From an uncultured SAR116 cluster alpha proteobacterium (GTDB taxonomy: Bacteria > Pseudomonadota > Alphaproteobacteria > Puniceispirillales > Marisalimonadaceae): 64,000 bases of DNA. Location of the stretch: NCBI GenBank assembly GCA_902543145.1, contig CACBXG010000001.1, forward strand, positions 186,001 through 250,000, in the 5' to 3' direction. Shown one piece after another: positions 34,805 through 43,784 of the stretch (position 1 is the first letter of the stretch; every line of letters begins with the position of its first letter). A program made the translations under genes and the position numbers. The notes below the pieces were generated by a model. That model was not told where the DNA came from. It saw only the letters and a program-made list of their open reading frames with translations, and did not search any database.

Positions 34805-37696
34805 ATGCTTAGAAAGAAGACGAAAGGGGTGGCGATAGGCTCCCAAACTTCATCTTTCATCGGTAAAACCTCAGAAAAAGTCGTTGATAGACGTACTTTT
34901 TTGAAAGGTTCAGGATTAGCGGTAGGGGGTTTAGCCACCGTTGCAGCACTCACAGCTTCAAATGTTAAGCCAGCAAAGGCTTCATTTTCAACTTCTGCAG
35001 TATCCATGAAGAAAACAGTTTGTACGCACTGTTCTGTTGGTTGTACGATTATGGCTGAAGTTCAAAATGGTGTGTGGACAGGTCAAGAGCCAGGTTGGGA
35101 TAGCCCAATTAATTTAGGTGCTCATTGCTCTAAGGGTGCGTCTGTTAGAGAAACAGCAAGTGGAGAAAGAAGATTAAAATATCCTATGAAGCTTGTAAGT
35201 GGCAAATGGACAAGAATGTCATGGGATGATGCCATAAATGAAATTGGCGACAAGATGGAATCCATCAGAACTTCATCAGGCCCTGATTCTGTTTATTGGT
35301 TAGGTTCTGCTAAATTTAATAATGAGCAGTCATATTTATTTAGAAAATTTTATGCATATTGGGGCTCTAACAACGGAGATCACCAGGCAAGAATATGTCA
35401 TTCAACAACTGTTGCAGGCGTTGCTAACACTTGGGGTTACGGTGCGATGACAAATTCTTATAATGACATTCACAATTCTAAGGCCATGTTTGTCATTGGT
35501 GGAAACCCAGCAGAAGCGCACCCAGTGTCATTAATGCACTTAATGAAAGCAAAAGAGCAAAATAATGCACCATTAATTGTATGCGACCCACGTTTTACCA
35601 GAACTGCAGCGCACGCTGACGAATTTGTAAGATTTCGTCCAGGATCAGATGTTGCTTTGATTTGGGGAATTATGTGGCATATCTTCGAAAATAAATGGGA
35701 AGATAAAGAATTTATTAGGCAACGTGTCTATGGTATGGATGACGTTAGAGCTGAAGTAAAGAAATGGAATCCTGAGGAAACAGAAAGAGTTACTGGAGTT
35801 CCTGGATCTCAGTTAAAAAGAGTAGCTAAAATAATGGCTAACAACAGACCTGGTACATTTATCTGGTGTATGGGTGGAACTCAGCATACTAACGGAAACA
35901 ACAACACAAGAGCGTATTGTGCATTCCAATTAGCTTTAGGAAATATGGGAACCGCAGGTGGTGGTGCTAATATATTCCGAGGGCACGACAATGTTCAAGG
36001 TGCTACCGACTTTTGTATTTTATCCCATTCTTTACCAGGGTACTACGGTTTATCCGCCGGTGCTTGGAAACATTGGTCAAGAGTATGGGGAGAAGATTAC
36101 AATTGGATTAAAGCAAGATTTTCTTCAATGAAAGGAAAAGACGGTAAAACTAAGAGTATGATGAACCAGAAGGGTATACCTGTATCAAGATGGATTGATG
36201 GTGTTCTTGAAAAGAAAGAAAATATAGAACAGCCAGATAATCTAAAAGCAATGGTATTCTGGGGACATGCTCCTAACTCTCAAACTAGAATGAAGGAAAT
36301 GAAAGTTGCAATGGAGAAGTTAGACCTTATGGTTGTAATTGATCCTTACCCAACAGTTTCTGCTGTTTTATCTGATAGAACAGATGGCGTTTATTTACTC
36401 CCATCTACAACTCAGTTTGAGACATATGGATCCCTTACTTCATCCAATAGATCACTTCAATGGAGAGAGAAGGTTATCGAGCCATCTTTTGACTCACTTC
36501 CTGATCATACCATTATATACAAGTTTGCAAAAAAGTTTGGGTTTGCAGACCGTATGTTCAGAAATATTAAGGTAACTAATGATGAGCCTTATATTGAAGA
36601 CGTAACTAAAGAGTTCAATAGTGGTATGTGGACAATAGGATATACTGGTCAATCACCAGAGAGACTAAAAGCTCACATGAAGAATCAACATGTTTTTGAC
36701 AAAACCACATTAAGAGCTGTTGGTGGCGAACTTGATGGTGATTATTATGGTTTACCTTGGCCTTGTTGGGGTAACCCAGAAATGAAACACCCTGGTACAC
36801 CATTGTTATATGACACATCAAAGCCAGTGGCAGAAGGTGGATTATGTTTTAGAGCAAGATTTGGTGTTGAACACGAAGGTAACAATCTATTAGCTGAAGG
36901 TTCATATCCGGTTGGTTCTGAGATTAAAGACGGTTATCCACAATTTACAATGGCAATGCTTAAAAAACTTGGCTGGGACAAAGATTTAACAGCTGATGAA
37001 AAAGCCGCAATTGATAAAGTTGCTGGAGATAAAACTAACTGGAAAGTTGACTTATCTGGTGGTATCCAAAGAGTTGCTATTAAACATGGTTGTGCTCCAT
37101 TTGGAAACGCTAAGGCAAGAGTTAAGGTTTGGACATTTCCAGATCCAATCCCATTACACAGAGAGCCACTATACACTTCTAGAAGAGACCTTGTAGCCGA
37201 TTATCCTACATATTCTGATAGAATGGCATATAGACTCCCAACATTGTATAAGTCTATTCAAGATGTGGATCACTCTGTTAAATATCCGATCATTCTAACT
37301 TCCGGTAGATTGGTTGAATATGAAGGTGGTGGAGATGAGACAAGATCAAATCCATGGCTAGCTGAATTGCAACAAGACATGTTTGTTGAAATCAATCCAT
37401 TTGATGCCAACTCTAAAGGAATTAGAAACGGTGCAATGGTTTGGGTTGCGACTCCAGAAGGAGCTAGGATTAAAGTTATGGCAATGGTAACCGAACGTGT
37501 TGCCAAAGGTGTAGCTTTCTTACCATTCCACTTCGGTGGTCATATGGAAGGTGAGGATCTTAGATCAAAGTATCCAGAAGGTTCAGATCCATATGTACTA
37601 GGTGAAGCAGCAAACACTGCATTTACTTATGGATACGACTCAGTAACACAGATGCAAGAGACTAAGTGCTCATTGTGTCAAATTGAACTAGCTTAA
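34805..37696 (+). CDS. fdhA: Formate dehydrogenase catalytic (alpha) subunit, molybdo/tungsto-bis-MGD
   Basis: This 963-residue enzyme oxidises formate to carbon dioxide. A twin-arginine signal (DRRTFLKG, Arg29-Arg30) indicates export by Tat. A [4Fe-4S] site follows at Cys73, Cys76, Cys80 and Cys108 (CTHCSVGC and GAHCSKGA). The metal ligand is Cys198 followed by His199 (ARICHSTT), so this is a Cys and not a selenocysteine enzyme. Molybdopterin-domain motifs include GGNPAEAHP, GGTQHTNG and the C-terminal NAFD-type dinucleotide-binding part. A strong AAGGAGG site and fairly regular codon choice suggest high expression. Partners lie at 37712 and 38580. Confidence 0.96.
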   Translation: MLRKKTKGVAIGSQTSSFIGKTSEKVVDRRTFLKGSGLAVGGLATVAALTASNVKPAKASFSTSAVSMKKTVCTHCSVGCTIMAEVQNGVWTGQEPGWDSPINLGAHCSKGASVRETASGERRLKYPMKLVSGKWTRMSWDDAINEIGDKMESIRTSSGPDSVYWLGSAKFNNEQSYLFRKFYAYWGSNNGDHQARICHSTTVAGVANTWGYGAMTNSYNDIHNSKAMFVIGGNPAEAHPVSLMHLMKAKEQNNAPLIVCDPRFTRTAAHADEFVRFRPGSDVALIWGIMWHIFENKWEDKEFIRQRVYGMDDVRAEVKKWNPEETERVTGVPGSQLKRVAKIMANNRPGTFIWCMGGTQHTNGNNNTRAYCAFQLALGNMGTAGGGANIFRGHDNVQGATDFCILSHSLPGYYGLSAGAWKHWSRVWGEDYNWIKARFSSMKGKDGKTKSMMNQKGIPVSRWIDGVLEKKENIEQPDNLKAMVFWGHAPNSQTRMKEMKVAMEKLDLMVVIDPYPTVSAVLSDRTDGVYLLPSTTQFETYGSLTSSNRSLQWREKVIEPSFDSLPDHTIIYKFAKKFGFADRMFRNIKVTNDEPYIEDVTKEFNSGMWTIGYTGQSPERLKAHMKNQHVFDKTTLRAVGGELDGDYYGLPWPCWGNPEMKHPGTPLLYDTSKPVAEGGLCFRARFGVEHEGNNLLAEGSYPVGSEIKDGYPQFTMAMLKKLGWDKDLTADEKAAIDKVAGDKTNWKVDLSGGIQRVAIKHGCAPFGNAKARVKVWTFPDPIPLHREPLYTSRRDLVADYPTYSDRMAYRLPTLYKSIQDVDHSVKYPIILTSGRLVEYEGGGDETRSNPWLAELQQDMFVEINPFDANSKGIRNGAMVWVATPEGARIKVMAMVTERVAKGVAFLPFHFGGHMEGEDLRSKYPEGSDPYVLGEAANTAFTYGYDSVTQMQETKCSLCQIELA

Positions 37697-37711
37697 AGGA
37701 GGGCTTAAAAA

Positions 37712-38302
37712 ATGGCACGAATGAAATTCTTATGCGACGCAGAAAGATGTATTGAGTGTAACGCCTGTGTGACAGCATGTAAGAACGAGCATGAAGTTCC
37801 ATGGGGTATTAATAGAAGAAGGGTTGTAACCATTCAAGATGGTAAGCCAGGAGAAAGATCAATATCTGTAGCTTGTATGCATTGTTCAGATGCTCCTTGC
37901 ATGGCCGTGTGCCCAGTTGACTGTTTTTATCAAACAGATCAGGGTGTAGTGTTACATTCTAAGGATCTATGTATCGGCTGTGGTTACTGCTTCTATGCTT
38001 GTCCTTTTGGAGCTCCTCAATTTCCTCAAGCTGGAAATTATGGATCAAGAGGAAAAATGGATAAGTGTACTTTTTGCGCAGGTGGACCTGAAGCTGATAT
38101 GGGTGAGTTAGAGTTCCAAAAGTATGGACGTAACAGACTTGCTGAAGGTAAACTACCATCATGCGCAGAAATGTGTGCAACAAAGGCATTACTTGCTGGT
38201 GATGGAGACGAAGTAGCTGATATCTTCAGAGAGAGAGTTGTTGCTCGTGGTTTTGGTTCTGGCGCATGGGGCTGGGGCACTGCATACCAGTTAAAAGGTT
38301 AA
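37712..38302 (+). CDS. fdhB: Formate dehydrogenase iron-sulfur (beta) subunit
   Basis: This 196-residue protein carries four Cys groups typical of DMSO-reductase-family electron-transfer subunits: CIECNACVTACKNEH, CMHCSDAPCMAVCPVDC, CIGCGYCFYACPFGAP, and a last group in KCTFCAGG plus CAEMCATKALL. It would hold four [4Fe-4S] clusters and pass electrons from the catalytic to the cytochrome b subunit. It lacks the C-terminal membrane helix of the longer FdnH/FdoH type. AAAGGAGG precedes the ATG, and a strong terminator follows. Confidence 0.95.
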   Translation: MARMKFLCDAERCIECNACVTACKNEHEVPWGINRRRVVTIQDGKPGERSISVACMHCSDAPCMAVCPVDCFYQTDQGVVLHSKDLCIGCGYCFYACPFGAPQFPQAGNYGSRGKMDKCTFCAGGPEADMGELEFQKYGRNRLAEGKLPSCAEMCATKALLAGDGDEVADIFRERVVARGFGSGAWGWGTAYQLKG

Positions 38303-38312
38303 AATTTCACTT

Positions 38313-38339
38313 AAAAAGGCGGATTTATCCGCCTTTTTT
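38313..38339 (+). terminator. Rho-independent terminator after the beta subunit gene
   Basis: AAAGGCGGAT and ATCCGCCTTT form a perfect stem with a TT loop, followed by further T residues. The lipoprotein and gamma subunit genes lie beyond it, so they depend on read-through or their own promoter. Confidence 0.88.
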
Positions 38340-38371
38340 GATTCTTTTATCTTTAAAATTTGGGGTAAGTA

Positions 38372-38566
38372 ATGATTAATATAAATAAAGCATTTTTGAT
38401 TATCTCAATCTTCCTGTCTTCGTTCTTATTAAGTTCATGTCAGGAAGAACAAGGAAGAATACTAAATTACAAAAAAGGTGTGTACTTAGGTAAAAAAGAC
38501 GATATTCTAACTACAGAACAAGTAAATAAACTTAAGATGCATACTTCTAGGCAAAGAAGTAATTAA
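38372..38566 (+). CDS. Small lipoprotein of the formate dehydrogenase locus
   Basis: This 64-residue protein has a hydrophobic N-terminus and lipobox (FLLSSC), then a short mature part (NYKKGVYLGKKDDILTTEQ). A conserved-looking YKKGVYLGK segment resembles small proteins found before the cytochrome b subunit in similar loci. It would be a periplasm-facing lipoprotein of about 40 residues. The gene ends 13 bases before the gamma subunit gene. Confidence 0.75.
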   Translation: MININKAFLIISIFLSSFLLSSCQEEQGRILNYKKGVYLGKKDDILTTEQVNKLKMHTSRQRSN

Positions 38567-38579
38567 GGGGAGAGAATTA

Positions 38580-39641
38580 ATGTTCAGAAAACTATTTATT
38601 GCATTTACAATGGTATTTGTAATTAGTTTTACATTTTTAACAAATTCAAATTCATCAATAGCTCAAGTTAAAGGTGAGGTGCCAGGTAATGCACTAGGCC
38701 TGAAGTCTGACGCCGATTTATGGAGATATATCAGAACTGGCAATGCTGGTTCAACTCAAATGAAAGACCAATTGTCTGCTGTAATGATACAATCTGAAGG
38801 TGACAATTGGAGGGCTATTAGAAATGGACCCGTTACTTTATATGGTGGTATAGGTTTGTTAGCAATTATTGGCGTGCTTTTTGCCTTTTACATGTATAGA
38901 GGTAAAATAAAAGTAGATTCTGGATTGTCAGGTGACACTATTTTAAGGTTTGCTGCAATTGACAGATTTGCTCATTGGTTAATGGCTGGATCATTTGTTT
39001 TGTTAGCTTTAACTGGACTTAATCTTATGTATGGTAAATACATTTTACTACCAATTTTTGGACCGGAAATATTTACTGCAATAACTATTGGAGGTAAGTA
39101 TATTCATAACTACTTGGCATTTGCCTTTATGTTAGGTCTTGTCCTAGCTTTTGTTTTATGGGTAAGACATAACATTCCTAACAAAGTTGATTGGGAATGG
39201 ATAAAAATGGGTGGTGGTATTTTTAAAGCTGGATTACATCCACCTGCCAAGAAGTTCAATGCTGGTCAAAAAATGATCTTTTGGATCACAATGATTGGTG
39301 GTCTGTCAGTAAGCATGTCAGGTATAGCATTAATGTTTCCATTCCAAACAACTATGTTTGCTGATACTTTTGCTATACTTAATGTTTTAGGTTTAGGTTT
39401 ACCTACAGATTTGACACTTCTTCAAGAACAGCAATTCAACCAGGTATGGCATGGAATAGTTTCTTTAGGTCTTATGATAATGATTATAGCACATATCTAT
39501 ATAGGATCTGTTGGAATGGAAGGTGCCCTTGATGCTATGAATAGTGGCGAAGTTGACAAAAACTGGGCAAAAGAGCATCACGGTTTGTGGGTAAAGGAAA
39601 TGGAAGAAGATAAAAAATCTAAGCTAGAACCCGCAGAGTAA
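38580..39641 (+). CDS. Formate dehydrogenase cytochrome b (gamma) subunit
   Basis: This 353-residue membrane protein begins with a cleavable-looking hydrophobic segment and a periplasmic stretch of about 65 residues, then an extra helix (LYGGIGLLAIIGVLFAFYM), and the four-helix FdnI-type cytochrome b core (RFAHWLMAGSFVLLALTGLNLM through HGIVSLGLMIMIIAHIYIG). His residues in RFAHW, YIHNY, WHG and AHI are likely heme ligands. It passes electrons to quinone, probably with the Fe-S subunit. GGGGAGA precedes the ATG. Confidence 0.93.
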   Translation: MFRKLFIAFTMVFVISFTFLTNSNSSIAQVKGEVPGNALGLKSDADLWRYIRTGNAGSTQMKDQLSAVMIQSEGDNWRAIRNGPVTLYGGIGLLAIIGVLFAFYMYRGKIKVDSGLSGDTILRFAAIDRFAHWLMAGSFVLLALTGLNLMYGKYILLPIFGPEIFTAITIGGKYIHNYLAFAFMLGLVLAFVLWVRHNIPNKVDWEWIKMGGGIFKAGLHPPAKKFNAGQKMIFWITMIGGLSVSMSGIALMFPFQTTMFADTFAILNVLGLGLPTDLTLLQEQQFNQVWHGIVSLGLMIMIIAHIYIGSVGMEGALDAMNSGEVDKNWAKEHHGLWVKEMEEDKKSKLEPAE

Positions 39642-39655
39642 AAATATTATAGTAA

Positions 39656-41005
39656 ATGCTACCTAAAAAAATTTTCTTAAAAGATATCATAATTATTAAA
39701 TTGATTATGGTATCTTTCTTATTATTAATTAAAACTTCACATAGTATTGAGCAATATACTGCCCACGGTGGTCCTGTTAAGGGTTTAGCTGTATCTGCAA
39801 GTAATAATTTAATGGCAAGCGCTAGCTTTGATTATTCAGTTGTAATTTGGGACCTAAATCCAATTAAAGAAAAATTAACTTTGATTGGTCATGATGCAGC
39901 TGTTAACACTGTAAAATTTTCACCAAATAATGATTTTTTAGCGTCAGGAGGGGATGACAATAATATTTTATTGTGGGCATTAAAGGATATTAATAATTTA
40001 AATGAAGAAATACAGCCAATTAAATTAGGTAATCATAGAGGTAAAATTGCAGATTTAGAATTTTCAAATAATGGTAGATATTTAATATCGGCAAGTTGGG
40101 ATGGAACTGTAGGAGTATGGGACTTAAAAAAAAGAAAACAGATTAACTCTTTGGTAGGTCACAAAGGACCTGTATATGCTGTTAAATACTCAAAGGATAA
40201 CAAACATATTTATAGTTCAGGATATGATGGTGATATAAAGCTTTGGAAAGCCAATAGTGGAGAGTATGTAAGGCCAATTGTTAAAAATGGTTGGGGAATT
40301 TCAAAGTTTGAAGTAGATGAAAAACTTAATTTTATTGCTTTTGGTTCTACAGACGGACAAATAAAAATAAATAAATTTGATAAGGACGAAACAATTCTAA
40401 ATATAAAAGAAGATAGAGTACCAATTTTATCAATGTACTATTTAGAAAATGAAAATATGATTAGTTTTGGAAATGCAAAAGGAAGAATGATCATATTAGA
40501 TACGAAAAAATGGTCATTAGTTAGAGATTTTAATGCTGTTAATGGACCAATATGGGACAATATTCTTTTTCCTAATGATTCTTCATTAATTGTGGCTGGT
40601 TTAGACGATTTTTTAACAAGGTGGCAAATATTTGATTTTCCACCAAAATTTTTAGAAAGACCCGGACCAGCTAGAAGATTTAACCCTGTAAAAGAGGTTA
40701 GTAACGGTGAAAAACAATTTGCCAGGAAATGCAGTGTTTGTCATACTCTTGTAGAAAATGGAAAAAAAAGAGCAGGCCCAACACTTTATAAAATTTTTGG
40801 ACGTAAGGCTGGATCATTAGAAGGATATAAATATTCAAAATCTCTAATTGAATCTGATATAATATGGAATGAAGAAAGTATTAATAGGCTATTTGATGAG
40901 GGCCCTGATAAAGTGACACCAGGTACCAAAATGCCTATACAAAGAATGAAAAAAATACAAGATAGACAAGATCTTGTAATGTTTTTAAAAAAAGCTACTA
41001 ACTAA
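39656..41005 (+). CDS. WD40 beta-propeller fused to a C-terminal cytochrome c domain
   Basis: After an N-terminal hydrophobic signal (about residues 12-30), this 449-residue protein has six or seven WD40 blades (ASASFDYSVVIWDL, ASGGDDNNILLWAL, SASWDGTVGVWDL, SSGYDGDIKLWK and weaker ones). The last 95 residues are a class I cytochrome c: heme motif CSVCH at 359-363, GPTLYKIFGRKAGSLEGYKYS, and a Met ligand in GTKMPIQRM. It should be periplasmic. Its place 14 bases after the gamma subunit suggests an electron-transfer or assembly partner of formate dehydrogenase. The function is inferred. Confidence 0.88.
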   Translation: MLPKKIFLKDIIIIKLIMVSFLLLIKTSHSIEQYTAHGGPVKGLAVSASNNLMASASFDYSVVIWDLNPIKEKLTLIGHDAAVNTVKFSPNNDFLASGGDDNNILLWALKDINNLNEEIQPIKLGNHRGKIADLEFSNNGRYLISASWDGTVGVWDLKKRKQINSLVGHKGPVYAVKYSKDNKHIYSSGYDGDIKLWKANSGEYVRPIVKNGWGISKFEVDEKLNFIAFGSTDGQIKINKFDKDETILNIKEDRVPILSMYYLENENMISFGNAKGRMIILDTKKWSLVRDFNAVNGPIWDNILFPNDSSLIVAGLDDFLTRWQIFDFPPKFLERPGPARRFNPVKEVSNGEKQFARKCSVCHTLVENGKKRAGPTLYKIFGRKAGSLEGYKYSKSLIESDIIWNEESINRLFDEGPDKVTPGTKMPIQRMKKIQDRQDLVMFLKKATN

Positions 41006-41020
41006 ACAAAGGAGTTTAAA

Positions 41021-41143
41021 ATGAAAATGTTTTTTACAAGTAGTGTGTTTGCGATAATAGTTGGAGTAGGTGTATACGTGATTTTAACAAGTACGGGTAT
41101 GGATACTGCAAGTGTTATGTCAAGTTCAAATGTAAGATTATAG
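41021..41143 (+). CDS. 40-residue single-span membrane peptide
   Basis: A short gene with a clear AAAGGAG site seven bases before the ATG encodes 40 residues: a transmembrane helix (SVFAIIVGVGVYVILT) and a polar Ser-rich tail. It sits 15 bases after the WD40-cytochrome c gene and 16 before the protease gene, with good spacing on both sides. It may be a small subunit or stabiliser of the membrane complex. Confidence 0.65.
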   Translation: MKMFFTSSVFAIIVGVGVYVILTSTGMDTASVMSSSNVRL

Positions 41144-41159
41144 ACTTATAAATCTTTAG

Positions 41160-41870
41160 ATGGTTAATAAAACTATCAAATCATTTTTATATTTAACTAT
41201 ATTCTTATTAAATTTTAGTACCCTTGCTCATGATTATTCTGAAGTATGGGAAAAAGCTCATAAATCAACTGTAGTTGTTTTGCCAACTTGGCCAGGGTAC
41301 AATAAATCCGGTTTTGGAGCCCCAGCTGGAACTGCCCCAGCTGGTACAGGTTTTTACTTGTCATTGAACAAAACAGAAAAAATGACAAACTATATACTTA
41401 CAGCCGCGCATGTAATTAAAAATGCAAAGATAGTAGAAATTAAAGATTATAATAATAAATTAGAGAAAGTTGATGTAATTTTGACTGACTTTAAAACTGA
41501 TATAGCTATTTTAAAATCAAAAAACAAAGGACAAAGTGTCCTAGTTACGAAGAAAAAAATAAAATATGGTAATGAAGTTTGTCTAATAGGTAATAGTTTT
41601 GGATTAGGTCAAAGCTTATCATGTGGAATAGTATCTGGACTTAATAGAACAAGATTGGGGTTCAACCCAATTGAGGATTTTATTCAAACAGATGCAGCAG
41701 TAAACCCTGGTGCTTCAGGTGCACCTTTATTAAATAAAGAGGGCCAACTGATAGGTATGGTAGATGCAATATACACCAAGGAAGCAGATATTGATGCTGG
41801 AGTTAATTTTGCAATTGACATTAAATTAATAGAAAAGTTTTTGAATAAATATGCCAGTCAGATAAAATAG
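41160..41870 (+). CDS. Periplasmic trypsin-like serine protease (DegP/S1C type, no PDZ)
   Basis: This 236-residue protein has a signal peptide and the S1 catalytic triad: His in YILTAAHVI, Asp in TDIAIL, and the nucleophile in VNPGASGAPLL. SCGIVSGLNRTRLGF is a DegP-like feature. It stops before any PDZ domain. The variant GASGAP replaces the usual GNSGGP. Its place in the formate dehydrogenase locus suggests quality control or maturation of an exported subunit. Confidence 0.85.
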   Translation: MVNKTIKSFLYLTIFLLNFSTLAHDYSEVWEKAHKSTVVVLPTWPGYNKSGFGAPAGTAPAGTGFYLSLNKTEKMTNYILTAAHVIKNAKIVEIKDYNNKLEKVDVILTDFKTDIAILKSKNKGQSVLVTKKKIKYGNEVCLIGNSFGLGQSLSCGIVSGLNRTRLGFNPIEDFIQTDAAVNPGASGAPLLNKEGQLIGMVDAIYTKEADIDAGVNFAIDIKLIEKFLNKYASQIK

Positions 41871-41876
41871 AATTCT

Positions 41877-43106
41877 ATGTCAATAACACCTACCAAATTA
41901 GAAATTGCAAGAGATCTTTTAAAAAAATCAATTGTTGAAAAAGATAAAAAGACACAATCACTTATCCATAAAGCTCAAGAACGAATAAATTATAAAACAA
42001 TTAAAAGTAGGTTAAACTTACCTTCAACTGCAAACTCAGCAGTTGATGGTTATGGAATATTACATCAAACATTTTTAAGTAATCCAGAAACAGAATTTGA
42101 AATTGCTGGCATTGCGAAAGCAGGACACCCTTACAAAAAGAAAATTTTACCCCATCAGGCTATAGAAATTTATACAGGTGCTATAATGCCAGAGGGTGTA
42201 GATACAATCGTAATGCATGAAAAATGTAAGAGATCAAATAATAGAGTGATAATTAACGAAAAAGTAATACAAAATCAAAATATGAGACCAATAGGCGAAA
42301 ATTTAAAAAGGGGTGAGGTAGTTGTTAAAAAAGGAAAATTACTTAATGCAGCTGATATTGGGCAACTTGCTGCATCTGGAAATAATCAAATTGATATATA
42401 CGAAAAATTAAATGTCTCAGTTATTTCAACAGGAGATGAGTTAGTTTCAAGTAAAGCTAACAAAAGATCAAGAGGCCAAATATATGATTCTAATAAACCA
42501 ATGTTACTTTCTTTATTAGATCATAAATTTTTAAATATACATGATTTTGGAATAGTAAAAGATAATAGAAATGAGTTAGCAAGAAAATTTGCTGATGCCT
42601 TATCAAAGAATGACGTAGTCATTTCATCTGGGGGCGCGTCAGACGGAATAGAAGATCATACGCAAAATGCTATTAAAGACGTGGGTGCTGAATGTTTAGT
42701 TTGGCAATTAGCTATGAAGCCTGGAAAACCTATGGCAATTGGACGAAAGAAAAACAAATTTATTTTTTGTCTGCCAGGAAATCCCGTAGCTGCTTTTGTT
42801 TGTTCAAAGTTATTAATAAAACCACTCTTAATTAAACTAGCTGGTGGTGTTGATTTAGAACCATTGGTTGTAAAAATTCCCTCAGGTTTTGAGCATAGGA
42901 AAAGAAAAGGTAGAGCAGAGTATTTGAGAGCTAAAATTATAAGTAAAGATAATGGAGATTTTTTGAAAATACATGGAAGAAAAGGAGCAGGTGTGATTTC
43001 TTCATTAACTGGTGCAGACGGTATAGTAGAAATACCTATGGATTATGAGACCGTAAAAGTAGGTGAGCTTCTCAAATTTTATCCATTTGAACATCGATGT
43101 TTATGA
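41877..43106 (+). CDS. moeA: Molybdopterin molybdenumtransferase MoeA
   Basis: MoeA inserts molybdenum (or tungsten) into adenylated molybdopterin. The 409-residue protein has PSTANSAVDGYG near the start, PIGENLKRGEVVVKKG, SVISTGDELV, GQIYDSNKPML, and FCLPGNPVAAFVC, all standard. It follows the protease gene by 6 bases and is the last gene of the formate dehydrogenase strand run. No other moa or moe gene is in the window. Confidence 0.94.
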   Translation: MSITPTKLEIARDLLKKSIVEKDKKTQSLIHKAQERINYKTIKSRLNLPSTANSAVDGYGILHQTFLSNPETEFEIAGIAKAGHPYKKKILPHQAIEIYTGAIMPEGVDTIVMHEKCKRSNNRVIINEKVIQNQNMRPIGENLKRGEVVVKKGKLLNAADIGQLAASGNNQIDIYEKLNVSVISTGDELVSSKANKRSRGQIYDSNKPMLLSLLDHKFLNIHDFGIVKDNRNELARKFADALSKNDVVISSGGASDGIEDHTQNAIKDVGAECLVWQLAMKPGKPMAIGRKKNKFIFCLPGNPVAAFVCSKLLIKPLLIKLAGGVDLEPLVVKIPSGFEHRKRKGRAEYLRAKIISKDNGDFLKIHGRKGAGVISSLTGADGIVEIPMDYETVKVGELLKFYPFEHRCL

Positions 43107-43112
43107 TTTAAA

Positions 43113-43766
43113 TTAGTTTGGTATAAGGTTTTTATCCCATTTAACAATTACATTAAAAGAAATTGATATTCTTGGAAAATCAGACATATTTGGATGCACA
43201 AGATGATGCAAGAACGCAGGCCATAAAAGTAAATCTCCAGACTTGGGTAATACTCTATGTTCAGGGTCTACTTGTTTATCACCTCTTATTGAATTCATAT
43301 TGGCCTGAGGGCGTGGATCAAAAAAACTAATTGAAGCTGGGTTAAGATCAGATCTAAATATTTCAGCATCTGATTGGTCAGGAACGTTTATATAATAGGT
43401 TCCTGACAACCAAGAATGTGGATGGTTATGAAGATTATGATAATCTCCTTTCATATTAACATTACCCCAGCCTTGGATAGACCAGTTTAATTCATAATTC
43501 ACTCCTGATTGATGTGCATAATCATAAACAGCCCTATCAATACATTGTTTTAGCCAAAACATAGCAGGATGATCCATTTCCAAAATATTTTGAGATATAT
43601 AATTTTCTGTCATATTCTCTTGTGCAGCATTGTTTGACAGGACTATATCAGCAATTACAGAATTTGCGTTTTCATGTCCAGGTAATGACATTTCCATAAA
43701 CTGAGTTGGCCAAAGATTTAAAAATTTGGGCTTTGTAGTATTGTTATTAGTTTCAGTCTTAGACAT
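43113..43766 (-). CDS. Putative 2OG-Fe(II) oxygenase (TIGR02466-like)
   Basis: This 217-residue protein fits a small family of presumed 2-oxoglutarate/Fe(II) oxygenases: YHNLHNHPHSWLSGTYYIN, then FFDPRP, LWPAFLHHLVHPN and RISISFNVIV. His residues in the first and third of these are probable iron ligands. The substrate is unknown. It lies between convergent moeA and the mobAB gene and could share a transcript with mobAB and fdhD. Confidence 0.78.
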   Translation of the reverse strand: MSKTETNNNTTKPKFLNLWPTQFMEMSLPGHENANSVIADIVLSNNAAQENMTENYISQNILEMDHPAMFWLKQCIDRAVYDYAHQSGVNYELNWSIQGWGNVNMKGDYHNLHNHPHSWLSGTYYINVPDQSDAEIFRSDLNPASISFFDPRPQANMNSIRGDKQVDPEHRVLPKSGDLLLWPAFLHHLVHPNMSDFPRISISFNVIVKWDKNLIPN

Positions 43767-43784
43767 TTTCTGCTCCGTCTGTAT

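Noticed and set aside
35396-35398. Selenocysteine in the formate dehydrogenase
   Set aside because: The metal-ligand codon is TGT, which encodes Cys, so no SECIS element is needed.
36339-37506. Several open frames within the catalytic subunit gene
   Set aside because: They overlap a strongly supported gene in other frames and show no family features.
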